From Diphasiastrum complanatum (lineage: Eukaryota; Streptophyta; Lycopodiopsida; Lycopodiales; Lycopodiaceae): a stretch of DNA of 64,000 nucleotides. Made by a program: the position numbers and the translations under genes. The notes below the pieces were generated by a model. It was not told the origin of the DNA. It ran no database searches and was given only the letters and a program-made list of their open reading frames with translations. Below, piece after piece: positions 11,423-23,129 of the stretch (position 1 is its first letter; each line of letters starts with the position of its first letter). Where the stretch lies: positions 40,436,961 to 40,500,960 of the forward strand of contig CM055101.1 of NCBI GenBank assembly GCA_029204225.1, in the 5' to 3' direction.

Positions 11423-11431
11423 GAAGAGGAG
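11423..11431 (+). other. Polypurine tract of C'
   Basis: GAAGAGGAG directly precedes the TG that opens the 3' LTR, as expected for plus-strand priming. The matching tract in C (34311-34320) is GAAGAGGGAG. Confidence 0.75.
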
Positions 11432-11765
11432 TGTGAAAGATTCAACTACTTTAGTCAGATTTGCTACATGAATGTTGGGTACATTGAATCTAGTCCCAAA
11501 AATAGTAGGGTTTACATTTTGGAGGGAAAGCCAAGTGGCCAAATAGGATTTGGACCTGTTATAAAAGGATGTAACTCGTGGAAAAGCAGATCTTCTCTCT
11601 TCTCTATCTCATTTCATGCTTATACATGGTTCTCTTGGGTTCTACTATCCATTGGTGCACTATACTTGTGATTGCTTGCAATTCTATGTGTAGAATGATC
11701 AATATTTGTTATTTTTAGATCCACACGTGTGAAATATAGTAGCTTGCTGGTTTTGTATGGACAAC
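11432..11765 (+). repeat. 3' LTR of C' (right end approximate)
   Basis: Starts TGTGAAAGATTCAAC after the polypurine tract; the C copy at 34321 starts TGTGAAAGAATCAAC. A TATA box TATAAAAGG lies at 11560-11568. The palindrome CACACGTGTG at 11722-11731 followed by GCTTGCTGG parallels the end of the B LTR, which places the end near 11763-11766. No target duplication can be confirmed because the 5' end of the element is lost. Confidence 0.65.
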
Positions 11766-12009
11766 AACTTATTTTTATATTTTGATTCAGTTTTGATCAA
11801 GTTCTATTAGAGTTTGCATCTTATTCATAGAGTAGATGCTGATTTTTTTACATTGGCAAGATTGTTGATTTGTTCTCTTTCTAACCCAAGATCAATTTAT
11901 GGATTTGGATCATCAATGATCTGAATTCTTTCAAAATTATATCATTTTTCTTTAATGTGTACTATTTTGAAATGGAAATAAACATAGAGTACTTACGAGT
12001 CTTCCATTG

Positions 12010-12700
12010 ATGATGAATCATAAATAAGCCGGTAGATTGGTTTGTAATAGCATGAGCTCTACTCTGATTTTATCAAGCATCCAATGCTCTTCCGACTCAA
12101 TCATAGTCAAAAATTATTCATTGTGTATGATGCTTATCTCCTTTCGGTCTGCGTGACCATTTAGTTGGAAGTCTTGATCTAGTGATAGCCATGTACCATC
12201 AATGTTCTTGAATCTCTGATAGCTAAATGTGAGACTGAGCATTTGTTTTTCGATATGATAACGGAAGATCATTGAAGAATTTTTTTATCCTGCATTCTAT
12301 ATCATTATTTGTTTTACTATCTCAGCCTTGATCCATGAGATTTGACAAAGTCTCATCTGATAAATCCTTGCAAACAAATAAAGTTCGAACACTTACACTT
12401 GAGAGAAAATCAACAAATATATGCAATGAGAGAAACCAACTTAGGTGAACAATTTTTGACCCTGTACTTATCTTCATGGCATTTCTAACATCCAAGAGTA
12501 GCTTGCATCTGAAAGATTCAGAAACAATACTATCAAGAGTAGGCCACTCATCACTCTGAAAACTTGTCAATGGAATTGCTTCAAGCTTGCTGAAACCTCC
12601 ATCCGTTTGGGGTATATATGAAGGTTCATAAAAATATATACCACTATCTACAAGTTTCTTTGGACTTCTTCCTCTGTATATAAGAAATGCCATGTAGGAG
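12010..12700 (-). pseudogene. Family X, copy 1 (unknown protein)
   Basis: Minus-strand coding remnant with a 124-codon frame at 12322-12693 (YRGRSPKKLVDSGIYFYEP, FQSDEW, KISTGSKIV, FVCKDLSDETLSNLMDQG). It is followed downstream by a second segment near 12190 (DGTWLSLDQDFQLNGH). The same segments in the same order occur at 25760-27055, at roughly two thirds nucleotide identity by eye. Similar residues with drifted bases suggest the sequence was once protein-coding. I do not recognise the family. Frames are broken between segments, consistent with introns or decay. Confidence 0.55.
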
Positions 12701-13149
12701 AGAAAAAAATAACAATAAATTTATTAAAATATCATTTTCTAACTTCTTTGCGCATCTGCCCGCACTACTTTCCATGAAAATGAATGTACCTTACTTTAGT
12801 CACATCAAACTTCACTGGTGCTTAACCACGGTTAAAGTATAGTTTTCAAAATGTCGAAATATTCCCTCCCAATAGTTGGGAACACCCAAAAATTTGAATT
12901 AGGAGTGACATTTCAAACAAAGCCTACACCATCTCTATCTCCAGGGTCGAACAAGTGTTAGCACCATCTCCAGCTCTATTATTGTCATTGTGCTGTTTGT
13001 TACTATACTATTGTACTGATGACAAAGCTTTATCATCTTCATGTGAATCTGTCACTAGAATATGCTCCGCTCAGGACAAGAAAGTCAAAGCAACCCAAAT
13101 TGAACTCCTTCTGATATGATCCGATAAAGAGAGGAAAAGCTAAAGCATG

Positions 13150-14815
13150 TAGATTATGGTCATCAAGAACATTGTATCCTATTGGTCCATATTCATTGCA
13201 ACATCCGGATTTTCATTTGGTGAGTCAATTAATAATCTATATGTGTCATGGCAAAAATGGCCTTTTGGGTTACTATGAGAATTTGATGCTCTATGGGTAT
13301 GCACATTCAATGCAAAGAATACATTATTTGGAAGAGGAATTAAGAAAAATATCAAAGGAGTGCCAAGACAAATCTACAAAGTTGAAAACTTGTTTGGAAG
13401 CTAATGAGATGTTCAAAAAGGAGATCCAAAGTTGAAATCTTCTTTGCGTCATTTTACAACTAGTAATAATGAGATAAAAACTGCATCTCATATTTGTCTC
13501 TTGTTAAAGATATGGATGTGCTCAACAAAAAGGTCAGAAGCAACAAGAGAAAAAGACTGGTAACCAAGGATATATGTGATCTATCATCCAGAGGAGGTTA
13601 TTGAAAAAGATGAATTCGTGAATTCAAGTAAGTTATAGCTTATTTGGTTTAATAATGCTTGAACTTTTTGATTCAATCATAATCATTAGTTTTGTTAATT
13701 ATTAATTTCAACTTTCTATTGATTTGTTTATTATGCTGCTGTGAATACTATGATTGTCCTAATTTCTACTGACATTTTTATGAACATTATGTTTGCAATG
13801 CATATCAACATTGGTTGTTGAAGGCCATTTGGCCGATGAGATTTCCATTGGAAACTCACTAGGTTCTATTTTGACTTCTAGAATATTTGAAATCAATGTT
13901 AAACAATAACAAAATGAAAAAGATTAAGACTTCAATTATTGATAACATTATGAATGAAGTTGGAAAACTATTGGACACTATGTTGGTTCAGGGGGCATGT
14001 GATTTTTCTAGCATCAGTAGAGAAGCATATGCAACAATGTTTAAGATGATAAAGGAGGCATTTGCACAGGTAAGTATTAAAAAAATTTCAATCCCACGAC
14101 CATTTCATCTTTTTAAAAAAAGACACATGTTAAACCAAGGTATGTAGACAATAGTCGGTAATCCATCTCATATCAATGAATTGTATTGCTCGAAAGGAGA
14201 ATGTCTAGCATATAACAATTCCAACAATCTATTTATTGACAAATTTAATCAGTTACTAACATTCATTATGAAATTTTACGGCATTACAAATGAGAATGTC
14301 AATAACAAGTTGATAGTTGTTTTCAAGTTAGATGAGTCTGAAATTATAAAAGGACAAAAAATGGAGAGAGTCAGTCTTACAATCATGAATGGAGCACTTT
14401 CAAATTCAGAAGACTCAGAAGGCCTCAACTTCAGTGTTCAATCAAAAAATGATATTTGGTGGTTGGTAACTTTTCAGGTATAGTAGTTCCTTCACATATT
14501 CAATAGGGATAATCTAATATGGATTTCATTTGGAAAATCTTCTCTATATTGATGAATGAAGACCATGACATTCTCTCATGGATATTTAATAGAACGTCAT
14601 ATCCTGCCACCATAAAAAATCACATGGATGGAGATCCACTCAATACTGAAATTGGCACTTTCAACATAGAATGGCATTTAGCAGGAGATCTGAAGACATT
14701 AAAATGTACGTTCAATGTATCCCATGGTGCTAACTCTAAACACCCATGTTTGTACTGCATGAAGACAACAAAAGACATGACAAGGAATATATGTTGGGAA
14801 AGAGGGGTGTGAGAA
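13150..14815 (+). pseudogene. Multi-exon remnant, DLK...CxxC protein family
   Basis: Plus-strand coding pieces at 13172-13435 (coiled-coil, LEEELRKISKECQDK), 13887-14070 (ending at donor CACAG/GTAAGT), 14181-14475 (ending at CAG/GTATAG) and 14519-14812. The last two carry ERVSLTIMNGALSNSEDSEG and then EWHLAGDLKTLKCTFNVSHG with CLYC. This layout resembles uncharacterised proteins abundant in invertebrates and some plants, which have a (G)GD-K-L stretch followed by CxWC or CxYC and are often thought to derive from large transposons. That comparison is from memory and unsearched. Frameshifts near 13435 and a stop at 14812 mean it is probably broken. Function unknown. Confidence 0.5.
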
Positions 14816-15799
14816 ATGAAAATAGCTCGAAAAGAAACGAATATGAAAAGAAGTAAACTGAAACTCGAAAAGAAATGAACTTGAATGGAAAGTGTTCGTG
14901 CGCAGCAGAATGAGCTATCTCATTCTTTCCCAAAGCATGACTACTCTAGGTTCGCCCTCTGGACAATGTTTTCAGCAAATGTTGAAGTCCAAAATCTGAG
15001 CTAGGCGAGCCTAGATGGCCAGATTACATAAAGGCCATGTTAAAATAAAAAAAGACGACAAGCTATCAAGTAAAACAGGAAGTATTCCATGCAAGCCGAG
15101 CATTGGAGGATCCAAAGCTCGTAGATTTTTATCAAATTATTCTGGCAAAGAATCCAAGATTCAATACTCGATTTGGAAGAGATAATAGTTGCAACTCAAG
15201 ATTTCTAAGAAGGAGGTTCTACTTGTCTACACAAAGTAGAAGTTTGGAGAAAATTAGACAACATGGTGAAATACTTGAGAAAAGATAAATTTTCAGATAC
15301 TAATGTACAAATGATATAGAAAACAACCAGTGAATTTGTGGATGCAATTTGAAGTGCATGGGGTGTAGATCATATAACACATTATATGGTAAGATTTCGA
15401 TGTTATACTAGTATCGATATTAATTTAGATGCTTTTGGTACTGATTTAGATTTTGTTTTTATGACATGTAGCACATATTACGACATCATTTGACATTCTT
15501 TGCAAGAAATAGTGGAAGTCTTAGCATATGGTCATCGAAAAGAATGAAAAAATCTCATTGGCAAGCAAGAGCGGCATTTCATACAAGTACACAACATGGT
15601 GGGACTAGCACAAAGAACAACTATATATTGCAACTTTTCTAATGGCTTCACAGACGAATTTAAATTTGTCATAATACAAAATTGACGGATTATAAAAAAT
15701 TTCAAAAGCCATGCAAATTTATACAAGCCAACAGGCAATAGACATACAGAAAGATTTTATATATTAAATGGAAATTCTTACAAAGTACAATTCTCCAAT
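14816..15799. other. No clear gene
   Basis: Contains one 61-codon plus-strand frame at 15103-15288 (KNPRFNTRFGRDNSCNSRF) with no recognised motif and no splice context I can defend. The rest is AT-rich and has stops in all frames. Confidence 0.35.
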
Positions 15800-16945
15800 A
15801 TCTACTCTGCTTCCGACACTTTCTCTAATGAAAGTTGCAACTTAGAATCATGCATCAATTTTTTTTCTTTTTTACGGATCCAGCAAAAGATCCAAATTTG
15901 TTCTCCAGTAGAAAATTTGTTTCTTGAAATGAAAATATACAAAGTAAGCTCTAGTATAAAATCTGACATAACGGATCTACTAGTATATAATAAGATACAA
16001 AGCTTACGCATTCAGCTTTATCTTCATCGATTAATATCTCTCCATCAATATTATGTCCACCTTTCGATGTCAATAAGATTGGTGAATAGACAGTTGGTTT
16101 TAGAAAACCAGGCTGACTTTGAAATCTGAAAAACTCCTCTTTAGAAGGAAGATCATCTTTTTTTTGGCACATTTCCTCCACACCCATTTTCAAACAATCT
16201 TTCCCTGAATAAAACTCATCCTTATTTACATCGTCAACATCAAGGAGAAGATCATCAGCATCAAAATCATATCTGAAAATTCATGACGCTCTTTGCTCAA
16301 AATGCAAAGAGTCTCAGCCTCTATGAAATCAAAAAGATCAGATATATCTGATAGTGTCAAAAAAGAACTATTATCTATATTATAAGTAGGCAATGTGATT
16401 AGAGATTTATCAAAAGGAGAAAGGGTAGTGGTAGTTCTAGGTCCTATAAACGATGCCCTATTTTGAGCAGGATCAAAATCTGTACAATTATCTAAACTAA
16501 CGCTTGTATCAATAAAAAAAAATTCTATATCTACATGCTTAGACTTATCAAAAGGAGAAAGGGTAGTGGTGGTTCTAGGTCCTATAAATGATGCCCTATT
16601 TTGAGCAAGATCAAAACCTGTACAATCATCTAAACTAACGCTTGTATCAATAAAAAAAAGTTTCTATATCTACAGGCTCAGACTTGTTAGATTTTGTACC
16701 ACTGGAAGAAGCAGTTTCAGAAGTAGAAGAGACAAATCTACATTTCTTATTGTGTAATTGACAATCATCTACAGACTTGAAATCATTGTGCAACTTGGTG
16801 AACATTCTGTCAAGCTTAGTTTTAAAAGTATGTCTGTCGAGTGCCACCAAGTCTTGATAATGAATCATGTCCTTATTCCGAGATCTGAACAGAGATTTAA
16901 ATTTGAGATAAATCTCAGAAATTGCTTCCACACTAGGACCCGCTG
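15800..16945 (-). pseudogene. Unknown intron-containing gene with internal 46-codon repeat
   Basis: Read on the minus strand, an exon opens after an acceptor-like CTATTACAG near 16940 (GPSVEAISEIYLKFKSLFRS). It passes SVDDCQLHNKKC and enters two tandem 46-codon repeats (core FIGPRTTTTLSPFDK). It then continues through an acidic stretch and SKEEFFRFQSQPGFLKPTV to a donor-like GAATGC/GTAAGC near 16010. One frameshift in the A-run near 16657 separates the N-terminal part from the repeats. No known domain is visible. The order of an intact N-terminal frame, duplicated middle and acidic C-terminal part suggests a real but decaying gene. Confidence 0.45.
16407..16690. repeat. 138-bp tandem duplication
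   Basis: Two copies offset by 138 bases (16407 and 16545), a multiple of three, with the start of a third copy at about 16682. On the minus strand each encodes 46 residues. The copies differ at only a few positions, so the duplication is fairly recent. Confidence 0.85.
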
Positions 16946-17009
16946 TAATAGAAGGAAGAACAAAAAGAAAAGGAGAAAAAAGAAACTTGAAATATTCTAT
17001 ATTGTCACT

Positions 17010-17062
17010 AGGTGTGGTTTTTTGGTGAGCTTTTTGCGGCGAGCTTTCAAAGGCAAGCTTTT
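17010..17062. other. Possible terminus related to the Mutator-like element
   Basis: TTTTTTGGTGAGC followed by CGGCGAGC at 17013-17045 resembles the terminal repeat at 7861-7888 in order and spacing. No partner terminus or 9-bp duplication was found nearby. Confidence 0.3.
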
Positions 17063-17284
17063 ATGTGTTCGAAGCGAGTAGAGTCCACCCACTATAAGCT
17101 ATTTTTGGCCATATTATTAAATGATCTTTCCATTCTACATGCATGTATAAGGTATGTCTATATCAGTGAAATATAACATGTCTAGGGTATGTCTACTCCA
17201 ATGAAATATAACATTACTTCACATCTAAAAGTAGCGTAATTTTATTGAGATATCCATGTATGCTTTCGTTGCATGCCTCAAAGA

Positions 17285-19142
17285 TCATGTATGCTCAAGA
17301 CAGCTTAGCTGATCAAAGCCCAAAATTCTTAAAAATATGAAATATATATGCTTGCAAGCCGTATATGGCTTTCTCTCAGCCAGCCTTTTTTGGAAGTCTG
17401 GACAGGTACATGAGGGATTGATATTTATATGGACATCATAACGAAGTCCTGCTTGCAGAGAAGATTCAGTCTCAATTTCAAAAATCTCGTGTTGTGACTC
17501 TTTAACTACCTTCTCTGTCAGCACAGAAGCACTCATGGTCAAGGCTCTCTCTATACGTGCTTGTGCTATTTTGGATACTTTTGTCCTATGCCTTGGTCAT
17601 TTGTATTTGTGGGTTTTGGAATTTTCTAATCTACTAGGACCAGCCGCTTGTTTGGGGCCAGGAACACCAGCAACACTATTCACACTAACAGACTTCACTT
17701 CCAATTGAAATCCTACAGTAGTCAACATGTCCACCTCTGATTGCACCAACTTTGTTCCTTCAGCGACAGGCCATATGCTTGGTAGTTTTGCGGGTGTTGG
17801 ATTAATGCTCTTGTCTGGGTTCCAAGAATGGGTGCAATCAGTATTACAAAACCACATCATTTGTTGGGACTTCCCATTTGGATGGCTTCATGTTGAGAAA
17901 AAACATGGCGCGGGAGTACCTTTCGATGAATTGGTTATTGCACAATTACATTTTCTACTTTTGGATATCCAGCCGAGACACTTCACAAGACTACCAATGT
18001 TAGTCCTACTTATTGCCCAAAACGTGTCGTTTAGTTTACGTTCCACCACCTCTTGCTTATCCTGGAACACGGAGTCACCTTCCTGTGGGGAACCCTTTGA
18101 AGTCGATGGTGCCTCTATACCTTGCCCAGGTACACTTCCCTCTGCTTGAAATATAATTTTTTTGGGGCGGCCCCGCTCCTTGCGTTCCTTGGTAACATGA
18201 ACAAATTCAGGTATGTGACTACTATCATTCTCTACATCCACAACCAAGGAAGGCCTCCTCTTCTGTCGCACGGTCTCTCTCTCACCCTCTAAATTGACCC
18301 TGTTGTGATACATTGGACAGGTTGCACATCATGTAAATGTTTTCCAGAGTGTATCATTAACCTAGTGAGTGTCTCATTGTTTGGCATGACATAGTACAAA
18401 ATACAAGAGCAAGTGTCAACACCTGTTGCATGTCGTTTGCAGAAATGGCAAGTAATGCTTCCATCAAAATCTGCCACGTAGCCTAACAGGCATTTTTTCT
18501 TTAGCAAACCTTTAAAGAAGGTTCTATTGTGGTGGCCACTGTTATCTTGTGTGGACAAGAGACATTTAAACACTGGAAGACCCCAATGCAATAACTCACT
18601 CGGACCACTCCCTCAAAGGCCACATTGCTTGTTATTGGTTTGGTCCACGTGTGCCCGTCGAATTTTTTCTCCATGCCATTCATCGAATTAACTTTATTGA
18701 ATGTGGGAGAAAGTTCAAACACGATGTCTCCATCATAAAATCTAGGGATTTCTTCCACGATCATGTGTGTCGGTGTTTGTTTAATCAGTCTAGAAAGTAG
18801 TGTGGATCGAGTTTGTGAAATAATCATGGGAATAACACTGCGTCCTTCTAATCCAGTAGATTTATTAGTCTCAATGGATGCAAAATCATCATCAACTTCA
18901 ACTGAAACTTGTACATAGCATTTTATTGGACTATCTGATTCTACTGACAATGTTTCTGATTGCATATGCTCTCTAAAAAGCGGTGTGTTTAAATCAAACT
19001 CGACATCAGTAGTTTCCTCGTCCAACAAAATAGATTGTGATGCTCCATTTTCATTTTGCAGACCATAGGTTGCCTGGTGGGAGTGTGTTCTTATGCCAAA
19101 ATTGCCTATAGGGATAGCTGTACTGTTTATCTTGTCATTCAT
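17285..19142 (-). pseudogene. Zinc-finger plus SWIM protein (transposase-derived?)
   Basis: Minus-strand coding pieces that read as one protein. The N-terminal part (19142-18501) contains KKFDGHTWTKPITSNVAFEG and then FQCLNVSC. After a frameshift near 18545 it continues with CHFCKRHATGVDTCSC and HSGKHLHD, a Cys/His pattern like the FLYWCH / WRKY-GCM1 class. An AT-hook-like RKERGRPKK lies near 18170. The last piece (17542-17285) ends in a SWIM zinc finger: CTC, about 17 residues, then CKH. FLYWCH or GCM-type fingers with SWIM are known from Mutator-like and related transposases, but I see no DDE catalytic region. Stops at about 17885 and 17597 break the frame. It may be a domesticated or decayed transposase relative; the assignment is by motif only. 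Confidence 0.55.
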
Positions 19143-19148
19143 TTTTTC

Positions 19149-19583
19149 TTAGCTAATTACATTGTAGTGGCATGATATTGATGCATCCACTATGAACTGA
19201 ACATTGCCCTCTATGTCCAGGTGCTCCTTCATTGGAATCAACAAGGGTATATCACCATCTATTGATACAACGGCATTGAAGCTACCCAATTTATATAAAG
19301 CCCCTAGCCTCCTTTCTAGGTATCCCTTGTTGATAACATATTTGCCATTTAACAAGGGGAACGTAATAGGTGCAATTGTACTCATGGGAAACTCGATTGT
19401 TGCCTCCATTTTCTTACCCGTCACACAATTTAGTGGAACTCTGCATGCAACAAGAACAAGCTGCACACCATTGTTGAAACTAAACTTTTGCCAGAAAGAT
19501 ACAAAAACATATAGATACTTACATATACAAAGCTTATAGGAAGCACAAGAATAACAATACAGCAAAAACTGATCAGAAATCAA
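19149..19583 (-). CDS. Hypothetical upstream exon(s) of the SWIM-type gene
   Basis: A 144-codon minus-strand frame with FPLLNGKYVINKGYLERRLG and DGDIPLLIPMKEHLDIEGNV. An internal AG acceptor-like site (TGCATGCAG, about 19445) suggests coding starts later, perhaps at the Met near 19406. It ends seven bases before the next Met-started frame. It may be an upstream exon or a separate small gene; no domain recognised. Confidence 0.35.
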   Translation of the reverse strand: MISDQFLLYCYSCASYKLCICKYLYVFVSFWQKFSFNNGVQLVLVACRVPLNCVTGKKMEATIEFPMSTIAPITFPLLNGKYVINKGYLERRLGALYKLGSFNAVVSIDGDIPLLIPMKEHLDIEGNVQFIVDASISCHYNVIS

Positions 19584-19589
19584 AATGAC

Positions 19590-21384
19590 TTGAATTCAAG
19601 CTCTATTTGGCAATAGATTTTGTTTTGGCTTCATTCTTCAAAAGCAGAGTGGAAGAGAATGCCAATTCGAAGAAAATGTTTGAAGAAAGAAGAAAAAGTG
19701 AGAGTCCAAAGGTCTAATGGGATGGAGCACAAGCACAAAATGGACAGCTTTTATAGTAGTTCCCTAGGAAAATGAAAAGTTGATCATGTTGTCTTTGGAG
19801 GCCTGAGCAGATAACAAGCTATTTGAGAAGTGAATTATGTGAGGAAACTAGAATCCATACAATAAATTTCAATAAAAATTAAAAATTCAAGATCATTGTA
19901 GTTCTATATACTTCGCCTAAGTGTGATGTTTTGATAATCTCTTATCAAGTATTTTTTTGATATATAGGGAGGGAGTTCACTCTATCCACTCAATTTTGCA
20001 TTGAGCAACGTGTCTTGTATATTCTACTAAAGGTATTGCCTCCATTCTTGTGGCCAAGATGGCAAACTGATCATACTTTCACCTGCATTTGTATGAGTGT
20101 CAACTATTCTTGGAATAAGAGGCCACCTAAACTGCATTTGTATAAGTGTCAACTATTCTTGGAATCAGAGGCCACCTAAACTGGATGTGACTGTCACAGA
20201 CTGGATCAATGAAAACTCTGGACAAGTAAAATAGGTATGTTTGATGAAGTAAAAACATCCCTCTAAACAAATAGAGTTCTAAGTATCTGATTTTTCATCA
20301 TCTGCTCTAAGTTCTAGTGTGTACTCACCCTTGTATATTGACTATTGGTCAAGCCTTGGGCTAATGACAACTAAATCAACTGGCTTGTATCCCGCTCAAT
20401 TTATGATCTTGTTTTGACAATTGCTCTAACAAGTTCGCCGATTTCTTTGATTATACCAGGGAAAATGTAAGCTAGAAAAATACAGTCTCAAACACTCACA
20501 TTCATTATTCTCAAACACTATGCAATACAAATCCATGTTCTCTAGTAATGCATACTAATTTTTTATTATAAAATAATGTGTGATCCTTAGAATGATTTCA
20601 AAGTTGTCATGCACATTCGTCAGTGTTCGTATCTTGAACTTCCAAAATTTGATATGTTTTTATTCAAAAATACAATGTTAGGCAATGAATTGTCCACGAA
20701 AATTCAATCTGATGATAATGTGAAATTTTCATGTTTTGCTGGAATGCTCAATTCATGAATCTCAAATATTTGTTTCGTGAAGACTGCACACTGCATAGCT
20801 GCACACATTATTGCGTATATTCAAAATATTCCATATTAAAAGTACAAGTCTATGTTCCTACAAAAAATGACTTAAAGCGGGGGACATATTATTAGAAGCC
20901 TTTATTTTGGAGAAGAGAGCCACCTCCAAAAAAAAAAATACAGAGCAAAAGCTAAAATCTTTGCTCTGTAGTCGGGGAAACTTGATCAAGAATGGTTTGC
21001 TTTCCAATGCAACAAAACAATAGAGGTTCCAATCCAAGTCATCTAAAAAAAATGAGCGTCATCAGGTCCTTTTAAAAAGTTGTAGTGCTCTTGTCGTGTT
21101 CAGAGTCGTGAGCCTGCATGCAGTTTTGAAAATGTGTGTTGTGGATCCCGGTAGTACACAGAACAAATTTTGAACGATGACAACACTTAAAAAATGTTTA
21201 AAAAATAGACCCTAGGAGCCCAAACGGTCACAAACCTGGCACCTAAACCCCGGGCCCCTTTTTTCAACGGGTCTTAAAATTTCAAACGGCTACCTAATAA
21301 CAAAAAAACCCTATTTTTCTTTTCTCCAGCCTCCGTCCTCCACTGACCTTCTTGAGCTCATCGATTTACCTTCAGTCGCAGGTG
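19590..21384. other. No gene seen; one short tandem duplication
   Basis: AT-rich sequence without open frames of note. At 20083-20180 a 49-bp unit (starts CTGCATTTGTATGAGTGTC) is repeated twice in tandem with two or three differences. Confidence 0.5.
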
Positions 21385-22030
21385 AATCAAAGCTTAATCA
21401 TAGTCGCAGGTGGATCGTAGGTTGATCGCAGGTGGATCAGTGTCGCAAGTGGATCAGATTCGCGGGTTGATCAGAGTAGCAGCTGAATCGGAGTCGCTGA
21501 ATCACTCATTTGCTATCACGTTTGCAGGATCAGAGTCGCGGGTGTATGAGTCGCAGCTGAATCAATTTTGAAATCACGTTTTGTAGAATCAATCAAATCA
21601 CGTTTCCCAAAATCAATTGTTATCTCCCAGAATCAATCACGTTTTTCCATAATCAGTCGCTGTTACTAGTAAAGTAATCCACCAACTAAATTGGTTGAAT
21701 CAGAGTCGCAACTAAGTTGATTGAATCAGAGTCGCAGATTCAGAAACGCTGAATCACTCATTTCCAGTCACGTTTTGCAGGATCAGAGTCGCGGGTGTAT
21801 CGCAGGATCAGAGGCGCAGGTGCATCGCAGGTGGTTTTGCAATCACATTTTGCAGGATCAGAGTCGCGGGTGTATTGCAGGATCAGAGACACAGGTGCAA
21901 CGCAGGTGGATCAGAGTCGTGGATGTATGAGTCGCAACTGAATCAGAATCGCTGAATCACGTTTTGCAATCACGTAAAACAGGATCAATCACGTTTTGGT
22001 GGATCATATTGCAATCACATTTTCCAAAAT
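21385..22030. repeat. Degenerate minisatellite (GGATCAGAGTCGC type)
   Basis: Many imperfect units built from GGATCAGAGTCGCGGGTG, GAATCAGAGTCGC and AATCACGTTTTGCAGG, in variable order. A 69-codon frame at 21721-21930 is a translation of the repeats. Confidence 0.85.
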
Positions 22031-22127
22031 CAATCTCCCAGGTTCGTGTTATGACGTTGAAAAATCAACTAAATTGAGTGCCCCATGCAAGCCCTGCCCC
22101 ATGCCATTACTTTACTTGTGACTGGAG

Positions 22128-22362
22128 CCAAGGCAGGGCTTGCTCTGGCGCAAACCCTGCCCCGGCTCAGTTGTGTGTTTTTTTTTGGGAGAAAATAGAG
22201 CCGGGGCGCAAGCCCTGCCCCGGCTCTATTCTCTTTTTTTTTACGACCAAATAGAGCCGGGGCAGGGCTTGCTCTGGCACAAGCCCTACCCCGGCTCAGT
22301 TGTGTTTTTTTTCTATGAGAAAATGGAGCCGGGGCAGGGCTTGCGCTGGCTCCATTGTATTT
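22128..22362. repeat. GC-rich inverted-repeat array with poly-T spacers
   Basis: Units of GAGCCGGGGCAGGGCTTG and its complement form hairpins. The clearest has arms 22254-22271 and 22280-22297 with an 8-base loop. Related units lie at about 22128-22170, 22197-22228 and 22325-22354. Spacers contain runs of 8-10 T followed by GAGAAAA. The architecture resembles the array at 8536-8875 although the sequence differs. Confidence 0.85.
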
Positions 22363-22719
22363 TTTTTTTGGATGAGAAATGGAAGTATGTTAAATAGTGA
22401 CCCACACAATATGTTTTTGTTGGGTGAGATTAACAAGCATGCAGCAAAGGAATACTTGTCCAGATTTGTATTTGAGTTTTGTAAATATGAATATGTTAGC
22501 TTGAACATTAGTGAAATCACCATGTAGCCATAAAATTTGCATTGATTCACTTAAGAATGAAAGTGCTTTGATGCATTTCATAGGATTGGGCCTCCAACTA
22601 GAACAAGGCAAAGCTCTCGTGGATGTGTGCACGTGAACCTAGAGTTTCCAAGCTCATGGGAGTTGGAGAACTCTTTAAGTATTCCGAAAGATGATGAGCC
22701 AGGGATCCTCAAATTCAAT

Positions 22720-22898
22720 GCCTTCAGTTGTCCAATATGAAAATACCTTGAATAAGGAGGTCTTTCGCACTTGGCGACACCAAAGACAATGGGGTGTCTT
22801 TCCACTATTATCTTAGATGGAAGCCTATTGCACAAAAAGTTATCACAAGTGATAGCTTCTTCCCAGAAATACTTTGGATGCGAATCATCTACCCTCAT
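22720..22898 (-). pseudogene. Copia integrase C-terminal fragment
   Basis: Minus-strand frame with HPKYFWEEAITCDNFLCNRL, the W.EA...A.F..NR.PS stretch found after the integrase catalytic Glu in copia elements, followed by a short P..S motif. Nothing else of the element is adjacent. Confidence 0.6.
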
Positions 22899-23129
22899 GG
22901 ATTTTGCAAATTAACATAAAGATTTGTCTGACATATTTCATATGGACATCATATGAGATCTTGCATCGAAAAAATGCAATGAGTAGATACGGACGAGTAA
23001 ACTTTGTTTGTCATGTCATAGATTTGAACCATATCATAGATTTTAAGGTGAATTGTTGTTTGCATTGCTCACGGTTTATGATGAATTGATCGCCAAGTGC
23101 CTTAATGATTGGCATGTCTCATTGCAGAT

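Larger units (their letters stand above)
7121..11431 (+). pseudogene. RT-less copia element C' (protease end to RNase H tail)
   Basis: Copia pol remnant interrupted by a Mutator-like element at 7855-9595. It starts just inside the protease (SHMTFHKEYFTSL). It continues through the pre-integrase zinc region (CDSC at about 7620) and the integrase core with Asp in HSDIHG (about 7710), Asp in RSDNGGEY (about 9645) and Glu in GVAERKNRT (about 9760). The integrase C-terminal part (RRPSVNFLRTF, GIFVGYSEVSKA) ends near 10055. Where RT should follow there is an unrelated reading (10365-11230). The RNase H tail (HFVREQVIAKEVELQHVSS, FTKALGKDLF type) then runs to 11420. Damage includes a stop at about 7353, a one-base loss near 7525, a stop at 10056, and a 20-base duplication near 11040-11080. 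It is the same family as C (31806-34320). Confidence 0.85.

Noticed and set aside
22389..22632. Minus-strand frames of 80-84 codons
   Set aside because: No homology to neighbours or known domains; overlap the hairpin array border.
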